Source of the DNA: Litorimonas haliclonae
GTDB lineage: Bacteria; Pseudomonadota; Alphaproteobacteria; Caulobacterales; Maricaulaceae
Assembly (NCBI RefSeq): GCF_965138505.1
Contig: NZ_CBCSCO010000001.1
Span: forward strand, 186,001 to 250,000
Length of the DNA: 64,000 bases
Reading direction: 5' to 3'
Position 1 is the stretch's first letter, and the number at the start of each line of letters is the position of its first letter. The notes under the pieces are model-generated. The model did not search any database, had not been told where the DNA came from, and was given only the letters and a program-made list of their open reading frames with translations. This document shows, one piece after another, positions 27,459 to 37,636 of the stretch. The translations under genes were made by a program, and so were the position numbers.

Positions 27459-30400
27459 TTAGTTCCCAGTGACGTTTTCTTTCTTCAAAAGTTCAGATTT
27501 TATCTGAGCGTTGGAATTAAAGCTCCGCAAAATATTAAGGAGTTCGCCTTGCACTTCGATATCAAACTCGAAGGGTTGCCCGTTCAGAACCTTCTTATTA
27601 GCTCCGTTAAACACAACGCCAAGCTCAACATCTCCGTCCAGAGGACCGTCTATAGACGCCGTAAGCTCGCGGTAATTAAACTCTCTCAAAGCTTCTTTGG
27701 CGAGGTCATTGTAGACGCCCTCATCGCCAGACGACCAAGTCTCCAGAATATTGTCCCCTTGAAAACGATCGTCCGGTGCCGTTTCATCTGCGACGAACCG
27801 GATGACGCCGCCGTCTTTTGCCTCTAAATACCCATCATCTACGAGAACGTTTAATCCTCGAATAACGATTGGGAATACACCTCTCACTGTCCCTGTCGCT
27901 TCTAGCTTTTCATTTCCGAATGTTTGAAGAAGTTCATTAATAGAGATATCATCAAGTCGCATGACAACTCTGTTTTCATCAGCTCCATAAATCCATGTGA
28001 AAGGGTCAAGCTCAAACGCCCCAAGATTGAGCGGCCAGCGCGCATTGTAAATTTTAACCCCTTCTGGAACCAACTCATATTCGATAGTGCCGTCATCCAA
28101 TGGAATTCCTGGATCAAAATTCTCCATTGTCAGAATTTGCCGTCCTTTAGTTTGGAATGGCATCAAAGATGAAAACTCAATCTGAGTATTCAGCCCGGTC
28201 ACAGGCCCCGGCGCAGTACCAAAATTCATGTCCAGAATGTTTAAAACCCCTCCGGACTCCAGCGGGGTGTCAGGAGCAAACTTAAACTGCATATCGGCAG
28301 AAACATTTCCCTCAACAGCCGCAACTTTACCTGCCAGAGCAGGAGCCAATGTTTGCGGTTGCAAACCAGATGGTTTGAAAGTGAGACTCTCTAGGACAAT
28401 ATGTGCCGTTCCCTCGCCATCGGAGAAATTATAACTTATATTTACGGGTGTATTATTGGCTTTTGGGACCCGAGCGACAGCCTCTCCGGTAAATACGCCG
28501 TCCTCGAATTCTACCGTCCCGGTAACTGGCCAGTCTGGAACGTCCATGGCATCAGAGGTGAAGTCACCGCCCTCATGTTCAACAGCGTAATCCTCCGGGG
28601 TCCCCGCGGCGGCAACCGTCATGCCTTTAACAGACCCTTGTGAAACGGTGATATCGATAGATTCTGAATTGAAGTCGAATGTAAGAGCCTCATTCGTGCG
28701 GAGAACGTTAAGAGTTCCTTTTGGGGCGCTTCCGCGTGTTCCCTCGACAGGAAAACTATCAGATTGCAGTGTCGCCTGTTCAAATAGGAGCGTCCAATTC
28801 TGAGTTTCTGTTCTTGAATTCAACAGCCCTTTCGCTCGCGTGTTACCGAGGGTCATATCAAAATCACGCCCGTCTAGTTTGTTCACTGCGGTGAACTCCA
28901 CATTTTCCAATCCGGCATTGATTGTCGCACGGGGTTCATTGAGCGCAAAAATATTTTTTCCATCCGTTAAATCGAGTGCGATGTCTTTTAAATTCCAGTC
29001 CGTTTCTGTTTGCAAAGTCTCCACAATGACCTTTTTAACTTTCGGAAAGTAGGACATTGACAAGCCTTCCTCTCCCGGCGACGGCAGTCTGAGATTCAAC
29101 TCCCCTCCTGTTTTAAAACCTTCGACATATCCGCCCGGCACGCGGCCATCAAAGTCAACGCCTCCAGTAATATTTAGCAGGCGCGAAACGCCTACTCGAT
29201 AATCGATAGTCGCATTGAAAGGGGCTAGACGTGCAAGTTCATTACTTGAAGTCACCTGCCAAGGGCGAGACGTCGACATGCTCCCTGAAAATAAAGTTAT
29301 ATCCGATAATTGCCATCCATTTTCCGAGGCAGCCTCTATCCGCGTTTCTTTTAGAGTCATGGGAATGGGCCGATTAAGCGCAGCATCAAAACTGGCTGTG
29401 ACCCTGTCATTCACACGGTCCCAAATATAAACGGGTTCTCCTGGTGTTGACGTTATCAAAAGTTCAGTTTGATCTCGAACCACATCCATTGGGGAGAGTA
29501 GCGAGATCACGGCTTTATCATTTTGAAAATCGACATCAGCTGTCGCTTTAATCTCTGATTGTTCTAGAACGCCTTCTAGGGCTTCCGTCAGAGAAGGCGC
29601 AAAATGCTGAGCAATAGGTGTTTTCGAGAGGGCGTCAGATAATGTCAGCATACTAGCCAAATCTTGGGCCCGGCTCTTGTCGGCAAATGTGAACTGCTCT
29701 GTTAAAAGCTCAATCTGACCCTTCAGACCAATTGGAGATGAAAGCGAGGTCTGCCGCGTTATGTCCCCCGTCCAATTGAACAGGCTGCCGTCCAGAGTGA
29801 AAGGCTCTGTTTCCAACCGATCCGCCGTACCGTTAACCTGCCCATTAAACGACATGTCGAGCGCCTCAAGATCAACGGGCAGGGTCGTATCCGCTATTAA
29901 AACGCCATTCACCTCCAATGTGGCTTCACTCAGGCGGAGGGTTTCGCGTGCAAGAGACCTCACACGGATCAAAGAGTCGATATTTTTTGTATTCCCGTTC
30001 ACATCCAGGTCGAGCCGCGCACTCCCTTTCAGAGCCCAGTCGTTGTAATTAAGATCGGTTTCATCGATCACTAATGTCGCTTCAAACTCGTCTGTCTGAT
30101 GAATAGTGGCGCTCACATCAATTTCAGGGGATCCATACGGCGTTTCCAAATCAAACGTCGCATCTTCCAGAAAGAATCCGTTTTCAGGAATTGAAAGACC
30201 GCCAGGGGAACTCTCACTTTTCGGGGGAAGCCAGCCATCAACAATTTTGAAGTTTTCGTCGAGCGTAATCCGCGCCTCTGGCTCAACGATACGAAGACGC
30301 TTTACTTTGCCCTGCATCGCCTCCTTCCAAAGATAATCAGCCTCAATCCGTCGGGCGGTAAAGAATGGATCTCTGTCCGATTGATAGGTCAGCTTGACGT

Positions 30401-30677
30401 CGTCGATAGTGACTGTCTCAAGGTTAGCGGTTTTGATAGACAGTTCAGCCTCGATGCCTTGGTCGTGCAAGACAGACACGACATATCTTTCCAAAACAGA
30501 GTATCTGTTCGACCAAGTCCAAACCACCACAATGGCAATGACAAGCAATGCACAAAGCAGAGCTACGCCTAGCCATCTCCAGACAGACCATTTTTTGCGC
30601 AAATGACGCTCAGATTTTGACTTTTGGGATGTGGTATCCGTCTGGAGTGACATTCGCGTTTGCTTGACCCTTTCCAA
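27459..30677 (-). CDS. YdbH-like inner-membrane-anchored lipid-transport protein (AsmA/TamB-type)
   Basis: The 1072-residue product has a basic cytoplasmic N-terminus, a membrane helix (about residues 34-54), and a long periplasmic beta-rich region. The C-terminal block from about 950, with YLEAKDGGVIRF, resembles the YdbH (dicarboxylate-transport-named) domain. In E. coli YdbH bridges inner and outer membranes for phospholipid transport, together with small YnbE and YdbL. No ynbE or ydbL gene is seen next to it here. Start uncertain: TTG at 30677 has GGAGG 10 nt upstream; ATG at 30653 is in frame but less well placed. Tentatively assigned by pattern. Confidence 0.8.
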   Translation of the reverse strand: MERVKQTRMSLQTDTTSQKSKSERHLRKKWSVWRWLGVALLCALLVIAIVVVWTWSNRYSVLERYVVSVLHDQGIEAELSIKTANLETVTIDDVKLTYQSDRDPFFTARRIEADYLWKEAMQGKVKRLRIVEPEARITLDENFKIVDGWLPPKSESSPGGLSIPENGFFLEDATFDLETPYGSPEIDVSATIHQTDEFEATLVIDETDLNYNDWALKGSARLDLDVNGNTKNIDSLIRVRSLARETLRLSEATLEVNGVLIADTTLPVDLEALDMSFNGQVNGTADRLETEPFTLDGSLFNWTGDITRQTSLSSPIGLKGQIELLTEQFTFADKSRAQDLASMLTLSDALSKTPIAQHFAPSLTEALEGVLEQSEIKATADVDFQNDKAVISLLSPMDVVRDQTELLITSTPGEPVYIWDRVNDRVTASFDAALNRPIPMTLKETRIEAASENGWQLSDITLFSGSMSTSRPWQVTSSNELARLAPFNATIDYRVGVSRLLNITGGVDFDGRVPGGYVEGFKTGGELNLRLPSPGEEGLSMSYFPKVKKVIVETLQTETDWNLKDIALDLTDGKNIFALNEPRATINAGLENVEFTAVNKLDGRDFDMTLGNTRAKGLLNSRTETQNWTLLFEQATLQSDSFPVEGTRGSAPKGTLNVLRTNEALTFDFNSESIDITVSQGSVKGMTVAAAGTPEDYAVEHEGGDFTSDAMDVPDWPVTGTVEFEDGVFTGEAVARVPKANNTPVNISYNFSDGEGTAHIVLESLTFKPSGLQPQTLAPALAGKVAAVEGNVSADMQFKFAPDTPLESGGVLNILDMNFGTAPGPVTGLNTQIEFSSLMPFQTKGRQILTMENFDPGIPLDDGTIEYELVPEGVKIYNARWPLNLGAFELDPFTWIYGADENRVVMRLDDISINELLQTFGNEKLEATGTVRGVFPIVIRGLNVLVDDGYLEAKDGGVIRFVADETAPDDRFQGDNILETWSSGDEGVYNDLAKEALREFNYRELTASIDGPLDGDVELGVVFNGANKKVLNGQPFEFDIEVQGELLNILRSFNSNAQIKSELLKKENVTGN

Positions 30678-30845
30678 TTTGGTTTAACCTCCTTACGCTG
30701 TGGCGAGACGCAGGACTATAAAAACTTCGTAAGTTTACGAACTGTCTGCATTCGGTTAACCATAGATTAGGGATAAACGGGGAGTATCTGAACCTATCCG
30801 TTAACATCGGATAAAAGAGTTCGGTCTCATAAAAGGGTTTTACAT

Positions 30846-32258
30846 ATGTCTGATTCTGATCACCAAGCTGGCACGCCTAGCAAGCTGCACGCATTTAAAT
30901 CAGGTTTATTGATCAGGGCCTCTGCCTTTAAAGACTTTTCCAACACTGCAATTCCTCGTCAGAATCATTTAAAATTTCTTGGTGTCGCAGGTCTTGTTGC
31001 ATTGGCAGGTCTATTTGCGTTGCCGAATAATGAGGTCCCAACAGTCCAAGCCGCCGAAACCGTCAAATTGCCGACACCTAATATTGATTTAACCCGTTAC
31101 GATCTTGCTCTGGATGAAAGTTTTGCCATTGCACCTGTCGATCAAACAACCCTCACCGTCAAATCAGGCGATAGCCTGGGCCCCCTTCTTCAAGAAAACG
31201 GGTTGAGCGGCACAGAAGCCTATAGAGTGACACAAGCTTTTGCCGAAGTCTTCCCACCCAGAAAAGTTCGCGTCGGGCAAAAATTTGACCTCTATTTTCA
31301 GGACGGCGAACTTCAAAACCTAACATTCCGCCCGACCGTAGAGAAAACCGTTTTCGTGGACCGCCACGACGATAATTTTAGCGCCCGTGAAATCTCAGCC
31401 GAATTCAAATATGAGACGATTGGTGTAAAGGCGAGAGTTGACAATTCACTTTATCTTGACGCGACCCGTCTCGGCGCTCCGGACAAAGTGGTCGCTCAAT
31501 TTGCCAATATTTATGAATATTCCGTCGACTTCCAACGCGACATCCAGCCCGGCGATGAATTTGAAATGTTCTTCGAAGTCGCCCTCGACCATAAAGGCGA
31601 GATCATTAAAGCCGGCGACCTGCTTTACACAAGCTTTTCTCCGCGCGGTAAAACCTCCAGTTATTGGCTCTATGAAGACTCCGAAGGCTTGGAAAATTTC
31701 TACGATCTAGAAGGCAAAACCGCCAAACGAAAATTACGGACAACGCCCATTAATGGCGCGCGCCTCTCCTCTAGCTTCGGACGGCGTAAACACCCTATTC
31801 TAGGCTATACAAAAATGCACAGTGGCACTGATTTTGCTGCCCCTCGTGGAACACCAATTATGGCCGCCGGTTCCGGAACAGTTGAACGCGCGAACCGATA
31901 TGGCAGCTTTGGGAATTACATTCGCATCCGCCATACGGACGGATACAAAACGGCTTATGCACATATGAGCAAATTCGCCAGTGGCATTCGCGCCGGTAGC
32001 CGCGTCACCCAAGATCAAATCATCGGATATGTCGGAACAACGGGTCGTTCAACCGGACCTCACCTCCATTATGAAGTGATACACCACGGCAAAAAAATCA
32101 ATCCGAGCCGTCTTTCTCAGCTTGATGGAAAACCGCTCGCTAAATCTGAAATGGCTGCCTTTGCTAATCGGCGCGGCGAGATCGAAACTCTTAGAGCCTC
32201 TTCTACGATTTTAACGCCTGAGCCGGAACTTTCCGTCATGGCGGATGTGGCCCCTTAA
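30846..32258 (+). CDS. M23 peptidase with LysM/OapA-like N-terminus (murein endopeptidase)
   Basis: M23 enzymes cut peptidoglycan cross-links or act as hydrolase activators in the periplasm. The 470-residue protein has a membrane anchor (about residues 42-60), a LysM-like/OapA region with LTVKSGDSLGPLL (about 100-112), and the C-terminal lysostaphin-type zinc domain: HSGTDFAAPRGTPI (about 327-340), YGSFGNYIRIRH, AYAHMS and GPHLHYEV (zinc and catalytic His residues all seen). It resembles MepM-like endopeptidases. Divergent from the YdbH-like gene. Confidence 0.92.
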   Translation: MSDSDHQAGTPSKLHAFKSGLLIRASAFKDFSNTAIPRQNHLKFLGVAGLVALAGLFALPNNEVPTVQAAETVKLPTPNIDLTRYDLALDESFAIAPVDQTTLTVKSGDSLGPLLQENGLSGTEAYRVTQAFAEVFPPRKVRVGQKFDLYFQDGELQNLTFRPTVEKTVFVDRHDDNFSAREISAEFKYETIGVKARVDNSLYLDATRLGAPDKVVAQFANIYEYSVDFQRDIQPGDEFEMFFEVALDHKGEIIKAGDLLYTSFSPRGKTSSYWLYEDSEGLENFYDLEGKTAKRKLRTTPINGARLSSSFGRRKHPILGYTKMHSGTDFAAPRGTPIMAAGSGTVERANRYGSFGNYIRIRHTDGYKTAYAHMSKFASGIRAGSRVTQDQIIGYVGTTGRSTGPHLHYEVIHHGKKINPSRLSQLDGKPLAKSEMAAFANRRGEIETLRASSTILTPEPELSVMADVAP

Positions 32259-32347
32259 AGAGCGATCAAGAACGAGCCTAGTGCTCTATTGATTAAATCC
32301 AGTCACGCGTTAAACTTGGCCGATAACATTATAAGGGGTCAGCTGAC

Positions 32348-33094
32348 GTGAAGAATTTTCTCAATTTCTTTTTCTCATTCGATAAGCTTTTAAAAGAAAA
32401 GCTTATCATCCCATTTTTTTGGCTTGCGATTATTGTCGGAGGCCTTTCTTTTTTCTCAACCGCCTTAGACGGGATTCAATTAGACCCTCTTGCGGCTTTT
32501 GTGAGTTTCATCAACTTTTTCGCCTCCATTTTACTCGCACTGGTGACTATCCGGTTGCTGTCAGAGCTGGCCGTCGCGATTTTTCGAATTAATGATAATT
32601 TGTCTCCTGATGGCGGAACTTCGGAATCTGCTAATATTGATATTATGGCGGAAACGCGAAGAGCCGCAGAAGCGGCCTCGCTACGCGCTAAAGAATTCAC
32701 CCATACAGCCACTGAAAGAACCCGTTCATCTTTCGAAGAGGCGAAGGATAGCTTTGACGATCTCTCGGAAAATGTCCGAAGTAAGCGTAAATCTACTTCA
32801 AAATCCGATGATACAAAATCTGAAGATGTAATGGGCAAAGGCTCCGTTCCGACTGAGTCAAAAGACCCGACACCGGTCAAAACGCTCCAGCCCTCGGCTA
32901 AACCCAAAACCCGATCGACCACACCGACTGCTAAGAAGGCCCCGGCGAAGAAAAAATCAACAACTTCATCTAAGGGTGCCGCCAAAAAGCGCGGGCCAAA
33001 GCCTGGATCGAAAGCGCCGCGTGATAAAGACGGAAACCTTTTGAAAAAAGACGGCACACCCCGAAAGAAACCGGGACCAAAATCTAAATCGTAA
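32348..33094 (+). CDS. DUF4282-like membrane protein with AT-hook-like basic tail
   Basis: The 248-residue product has two membrane helices at the N-terminus (about residues 20-40 and 48-68) with a DUF4282-like pattern, an acidic/helical stretch, and a strongly basic Lys/Pro/Ser tail (about 155-248). The tail holds KKRGPKPGSK and RKKPGPKSK, each close to the RGRP-type AT-hook core. It might tether DNA to the inner membrane, but only the composition supports this. The start is GTG with AAGGGG upstream. A terminator follows. Confidence 0.65.
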   Translation: MKNFLNFFFSFDKLLKEKLIIPFFWLAIIVGGLSFFSTALDGIQLDPLAAFVSFINFFASILLALVTIRLLSELAVAIFRINDNLSPDGGTSESANIDIMAETRRAAEAASLRAKEFTHTATERTRSSFEEAKDSFDDLSENVRSKRKSTSKSDDTKSEDVMGKGSVPTESKDPTPVKTLQPSAKPKTRSTTPTAKKAPAKKKSTTSSKGAAKKRGPKPGSKAPRDKDGNLLKKDGTPRKKPGPKSKS

Positions 33095-33106
33095 GATCAA
33101 AAACTA

Positions 33107-33133
33107 TAAAACCCCGCCGTGAGCGGGGTTTTT
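33107..33133. terminator. Bidirectional terminator between the DUF4282 gene and clpB
   Basis: ACCCCGC (33111-33117) pairs with GCGGGGT (33123-33129), with AAA before and TTTT after. It sits between two converging genes (DUF4282-like plus, clpB minus) and can stop transcription from both sides. Confidence 0.85.
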
Positions 33134-33135
33134 CA

Positions 33136-35715
33136 TTAAGCCCTAGCGATTTGAATTTTTCCACCGGCCATATCTACTTTTATCTTGTCTCCATCCGCAA
33201 TCTGCCCAGACAATAGTTCCCGGGCAAGGGCATCTTGAACGTTCTTTTGAATGACCCGCTTCAACGGACGAGCACCGTAAGACGGATCATACCCTTGTTC
33301 GCCAATCCAAGTCCGGGCCGCATCGCTTAATTCCAAGGTGATGGATTTGTCTTTCAACCAGCCTTGAAGACGCTTGATCTGAATATCAACAATTGCGCCC
33401 ATATGTTCAGGCTTGAGCCTTTCGAAGAGTAAAATCTCATCCAAACGATTTAGAAATTCAGGACGAAAATGCGCGTTCACTTCGGCCATAACTCCGACAC
33501 GGGCGGAATTCACATTCTCACCCTCGCCCAAATTGAGCAAATGTTGAGACCCGATATTTGACGTCATGATGATAAGCGTATTTCGAAAATCCACTGTCCG
33601 GCCCTGCCCGTCCGTCAAACGGCCATCGTCCAGCACCTGCAATAATACGTTGAACACATCAGGGTGCGCTTTTTCAATCTCGTCAAATAGCACGACCTGA
33701 TAGGGGCGTCGCCGCACGGCCTCCGTCAAAGCGCCGCCTTCATCATAGCCTACATATCCCGGAGGCGCTCCAATCAATCGAGCGACCGAATGCTTCTCCA
33801 TATACTCCGACATATCCATGCGGGTAATCGCCTGATCATCATCAAACATGAATCCGGCTAGAGCTTTGGTCAGTTCTGTTTTCCCGACACCCGTAGGCCC
33901 AAGAAACATAAAGCTGCCTATGGGCCGGGCCGGGTCGCGGAGACCTGCTCGGGCGCGGCGCACGGCATCAGACACAGCCGCAACAGCTCGGTCTTGTCCC
34001 ACGACCCGCGCGCCAAGAATATCCTCCATAGAAAGGAGTTTCTCACGCTCACCCTCAAGCATTTTCTCAACCGGGACTCCGGTCCACCGCGACACAACCG
34101 CGGCAATAGTTTCGGAGGTCACAGTTTCCGATGACAGAGCGGACGCATTCGTATTCTGACTTTCCAAATCCCGAACTTGATCTTCCAGAGCCGGAATATC
34201 TTCGTGTTGAAGCCTCCCGGCCGTTTCATAGTCTCCGCGTCGTACAGCGTCTTGTAGTTGGAATCTGGCCTGCTCCAAATGCTCTTTCACATCCGTGGCA
34301 GACGCGAGTTTAGATTTCTCAGATTGCCAAGCGGATGTAAGCTCATCTGACTGGGCTTCTAGATCCTCAATCTCTGCCTGTCGTTTCTTCAACCTATCTT
34401 TCGACGCTTTGTCGTTTTCCTTTTTCAAGGCTTCGACCTCGATTTTCAGCTGTACTAAACGGCGGTCAATTTCATCAAGTGCTTCAGGCTTACTATCCAC
34501 TTGCATACGCAGGCGAGAGGCGGCTTCGTCCATAAGGTCAATAGCCTTATCCGGCAGAAAACGATCGGTAATATACCGGTTGGAGAGTTGGGCCGCGGAA
34601 ACAATCGCCGCATCAGAAATTCGAATGCCGTGATGCACTTCGTATTTCTCTTTCAATCCTCGCAAGATAGAAACTGTATCCTCTACAGTGGGTTCTGAGA
34701 CAAAAATAGTTAGGAATCGGCGCGCAAGAGCCGCGTCTTTCTCAAGATGTTTCCGGTATTCATCAAGCGTGGTCGCGCCCACGCAGTGCAGTTCCCCCCG
34801 GGCAAGGGCAGGTTTAAGTAAGTTGGCCGCGTCCATTGCGCCGTCGGTTTTGCCTGCCCCAACTAGCGTATGAATTTCGTCAATAAATAGAATGATCTGG
34901 CCGTCTGCCTGCTCAACTTCTTTTAGAACGGATTTCAAACGTTCCTCAAATTCTCCGCGATATTTCGCCCCCGCAATGAGGGACCCCATATCAAGCGCGA
35001 GCAAGCGTTTGTCTCGAATACTTTCCGGAACATCGCCAGACACAATCCGATTAGCCAAGCCTTCGGCAATGGCGGTCTTCCCTACACCCGGTTCGCCAAT
35101 CAACAGTGGGTTGTTTTTAGAACGGCGGGAGAGGACTTGAATCGTGCGGCGAATTTCTTCGTCCCGCCCAATTACTGGATCAAGTTTACCGTCTCGAGCC
35201 GCTTGAGTCAGGTCGCGAGCATATTTGGACAGGGCATCATATTGATCTTCCGCCGCATCAGATGTCACAGGATCGTCCGATTTTCTCACTGATTTTATAG
35301 CCTCTTGTAGACGGGTGTTATCAATATTGGCGATGTCGAGCGCTTGGCGCAAATCTTTATCCGCATTTAAAATCACCGCGAGCAAAAGCCTCTCAACTGT
35401 TACAAAAGCGTCCCCGGCTGCTTTTGCCGATTTTTCGGCATTGGCAAATATCTTAGCGCTGTCTTTAGATAAAGATAACCCCCGTCCGCCCTCGACCTGC
35501 GGCAGTTTCCCTAACCCTGTGGACACCGCATTATCCAGCGCGCTCACTTGTGCCCCGGACATTTGTATAAGGTTGCGCGGCAATCCGCCTTCCTCATGAA
35601 GCAAGGCCGACATTATATGCAGCGGCACCAGCTGCTGATGGTCACGGGTAATGGCTTCCGTTTGAGCGCTTTGAATAACGCTACGCCCTCTTTGAGTGTA
35701 TGCCTGAATATCCAT
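33136..35715 (-). CDS. clpB: ATP-dependent chaperone ClpB
   Basis: ClpB dissolves protein aggregates with DnaK. The 859-residue protein has the two-helix Clp_N domain, AAA1 (Walker A GEPGVGKTA at about 204-212, Walker B ILFIDEIHTL), the long middle coiled coil (about 400-540), AAA2 (Walker A GPTGVGKTE at about 605-613) and the C-terminal D2-small domain. Full length. The ATG at 35715 gives a normal N-terminus. No clear heat-shock promoter could be assigned in the 157 bp upstream. Confidence 0.97.
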   Translation of the reverse strand: MDIQAYTQRGRSVIQSAQTEAITRDHQQLVPLHIMSALLHEEGGLPRNLIQMSGAQVSALDNAVSTGLGKLPQVEGGRGLSLSKDSAKIFANAEKSAKAAGDAFVTVERLLLAVILNADKDLRQALDIANIDNTRLQEAIKSVRKSDDPVTSDAAEDQYDALSKYARDLTQAARDGKLDPVIGRDEEIRRTIQVLSRRSKNNPLLIGEPGVGKTAIAEGLANRIVSGDVPESIRDKRLLALDMGSLIAGAKYRGEFEERLKSVLKEVEQADGQIILFIDEIHTLVGAGKTDGAMDAANLLKPALARGELHCVGATTLDEYRKHLEKDAALARRFLTIFVSEPTVEDTVSILRGLKEKYEVHHGIRISDAAIVSAAQLSNRYITDRFLPDKAIDLMDEAASRLRMQVDSKPEALDEIDRRLVQLKIEVEALKKENDKASKDRLKKRQAEIEDLEAQSDELTSAWQSEKSKLASATDVKEHLEQARFQLQDAVRRGDYETAGRLQHEDIPALEDQVRDLESQNTNASALSSETVTSETIAAVVSRWTGVPVEKMLEGEREKLLSMEDILGARVVGQDRAVAAVSDAVRRARAGLRDPARPIGSFMFLGPTGVGKTELTKALAGFMFDDDQAITRMDMSEYMEKHSVARLIGAPPGYVGYDEGGALTEAVRRRPYQVVLFDEIEKAHPDVFNVLLQVLDDGRLTDGQGRTVDFRNTLIIMTSNIGSQHLLNLGEGENVNSARVGVMAEVNAHFRPEFLNRLDEILLFERLKPEHMGAIVDIQIKRLQGWLKDKSITLELSDAARTWIGEQGYDPSYGARPLKRVIQKNVQDALARELLSGQIADGDKIKVDMAGGKIQIARA

Positions 35716-35820
35716 TTTTAATCCTGTGCAATTCTTTCATAGTCAAAAATTGACAACTTAACTTATGCGTCATGTAGGATTTTATTCCTGAACTACAAGT
35801 ACCTAGATATTATAAGACAT

Positions 35821-35847
35821 AAAAAAACCCGACGAAACCGCCGGGCA
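35821..35847 (-). terminator. Terminator after the DUF4167 gene
   Basis: On the minus strand GCCCG, GCGGTTTCGT loop, CGGGT and a run of T form a rho-independent terminator, 26 bp after the DUF4167 stop codon. Confidence 0.75.
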
Positions 35848-35872
35848 AATTCGATTTATATTTTGAAGCGCC

Positions 35873-36523
35873 TTATTCAGCTGCGACAACGCTTTCCTTG
35901 TCATCATTATCGCGCGTCGGCGCCTTCCGGCGCCGTTTAGGCTTTTCACCAGAATCAGACTCATCACCCGCCGTCGCCTCCTCTTTTTTCGGACTACGCT
36001 TACGCTTAGGTTTTTCAGCTTCCGGTGTGACAACTTCCAAACCCTCAGGCGTATTTTGGGAGTCACCTTTATCGGATTTATTCTTTTTCTTTGGCTCGTT
36101 TTTCTTGCTTTTCTCGTCAGAATTTCGAGGTGTATTGTTCTGGTCAGAAATGTTCTGATCATTACTTTGATTGCGGCGCGAGTTCGATGAACGTCCACGT
36201 GAATTTCTGCGGGAATTACTATCCTCGCTATTTTCACTCTCATCATCTTTAGCCTCATTGCGTGCCGCACGAGCTTCCTGAGCCGCTTGTTTCGCCGCTT
36301 CTTGCGCATTTACCAGACGAAGGTAGTGCTCGGCATGTTGACGGTAATTTTCCGCTTTTACCCGGTTGCCCGCACTGGCGGCGTCACGCGCCAAAGTAGT
36401 GTATTTATCGTATATGGTGCTGGCACTGCCGCGAACTTTTACGTCCGGACCATTGCTGTCCATAGACCGATTACTATTATTATTGTTGTTCTTATTACGA
36501 TTACGACCGCGCTGACGCTTCAT
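35873..36523 (-). CDS. DUF4167 domain protein
   Basis: The 216-residue protein has an Arg/Asn/Lys-rich N-terminus (RGRNRNKNNNNN), then the DUF4167 helical domain (about 25-80, with YDKYTTLARDAASAGNRV and AEHYLRLV), then a charged low-complexity tail rich in Asp, Ser, Lys and Glu. DUF4167 proteins are typical of alphaproteobacteria and are usually next to prmC, as here. Their function is not established; the basic, disordered composition suggests RNA or ribosome association, which is inference. GGAAAAG precedes the ATG. Confidence 0.85.
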   Translation of the reverse strand: MKRQRGRNRNKNNNNNSNRSMDSNGPDVKVRGSASTIYDKYTTLARDAASAGNRVKAENYRQHAEHYLRLVNAQEAAKQAAQEARAARNEAKDDESENSEDSNSRRNSRGRSSNSRRNQSNDQNISDQNNTPRNSDEKSKKNEPKKKNKSDKGDSQNTPEGLEVVTPEAEKPKRKRSPKKEEATAGDESDSGEKPKRRRKAPTRDNDDKESVVAAE

Positions 36524-36754
36524 GATCTTTTCCTATACGGATATTTTCATCGTTCACACTCTGATCACCCAAAATGAATGTGTCAGGCAAACGACAGGGC
36601 CTAATCTTTAAAAAAGGCAATTCTAATGGGGCAATGAGCGGTGTTCCCTTTTCTTCGAACGTTATTGTCGAATCTTTTACTGGAATGGGCCTCGCCTTGC
36701 CCATTCGGCGTAGCAAAGTCAGGGGCAAGCGCAAAGCTTTTTTTACGTTTAATT

Positions 36755-37636
36755 TCAGCTAGGTTTTTTTCCTCCAACGCAACGGGTCTGCCCGGACAAG
36801 TCCTTTCTTATTTCAATATCGGCGAAATTGCTTTGAACAAAAAGGTCCTGAACTGTTTCGGCTTGATCATATCCAATCTCGACCCATAGATATCCGCCGG
36901 ATTTGAGATACCTACCGGCTCCCGACAAAATGGCTCGATACGCTTCTAGGCCGTCAGGGCCGCCCCGCAGAGATATATCCGGGTCAAATTGAACGACTTC
37001 AGCTTCCAATTCTTCCATCGCGGCATCCGTTATATAGGGAGGGTTAGAAAGTATCAGGTCATATCTACCAACCACAGCTTCATACCACTCACTTCGAATG
37101 AATTCGGCTCGGTTCGAAACCTCTAAATCAGATGCGTTTTCTCGCGCTATTGATAGAGCTTCCTCAGAAATGTCGACTCCGACACCTGCCGCATTTGTAC
37201 ACTCCGAAAGTATCGATATCAGCACTGCACCGGAGCCTGTACCCAGATCGAGGCAGGTCGGCGCCGTTTTCTTCCCTGCAAGAGCTTTTAGTCCGCACCG
37301 GATAAGCAATTCTGTATCCGCTCGAGGTGAAAGCACATCCTTAGTCACTTTAAAGCGACGACCATAAAATTCTCGCCACCCTAAAATTGAGTCAACAGGT
37401 TCTCCCGATAGGCGGCGGGACGCATAGACAGCGGCAGTATTTGCAACCTCCGGCTCCAACAGTGACGGCCCTTCTAAAGCAATTTCGGTTCGGTTCATTC
37501 CGGTCGCAGCGAGGACTAACTCTAAGGCGTCCTCTTCAGGAAAGGAAACCCCCGCCTTCCGAAACTGCTCTGTCATAAAGCGTTTGGCAGACCGCGCGCT
37601 GAGTCCTGAATATGAACCATTGTCACTAATACACAT
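36755..37636 (-). CDS. prmC: Release-factor glutamine methyltransferase PrmC
   Basis: PrmC methylates the Gln of the GGQ motif in RF1 and RF2. The 293-residue protein has an N-terminal helical domain, an AdoMet-binding DLGTGSGAV (about residues 125-133) and the catalytic NPPYI motif (about 198-202). The ATG overlaps the stop of the upstream hydrolase gene (TAATG), which points to translational coupling. Its target prfA is about 27 kb away, unlike in many relatives where the two genes are adjacent. Confidence 0.93.
   Translation of the reverse strand: MCISDNGSYSGLSARSAKRFMTEQFRKAGVSFPEEDALELVLAATGMNRTEIALEGPSLLEPEVANTAAVYASRRLSGEPVDSILGWREFYGRRFKVTKDVLSPRADTELLIRCGLKALAGKKTAPTCLDLGTGSGAVLISILSECTNAAGVGVDISEEALSIARENASDLEVSNRAEFIRSEWYEAVVGRYDLILSNPPYITDAAMEELEAEVVQFDPDISLRGGPDGLEAYRAILSGAGRYLKSGGYLWVEIGYDQAETVQDLFVQSNFADIEIRKDLSGQTRCVGGKKPS

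Noticed and set aside
32476..33057. Long minus-strand frame opposite the DUF4282-like gene
   Set aside because: It is the mirror of the Lys/Ser/Pro-rich tail of the plus gene, which has a start, ribosome binding site and terminator.
35803..36309. 168-codon basic minus-strand frame
   Set aside because: Alternative frame of the DUF4167 gene; it runs through the terminator and its Arg/Lys richness is a frame effect.
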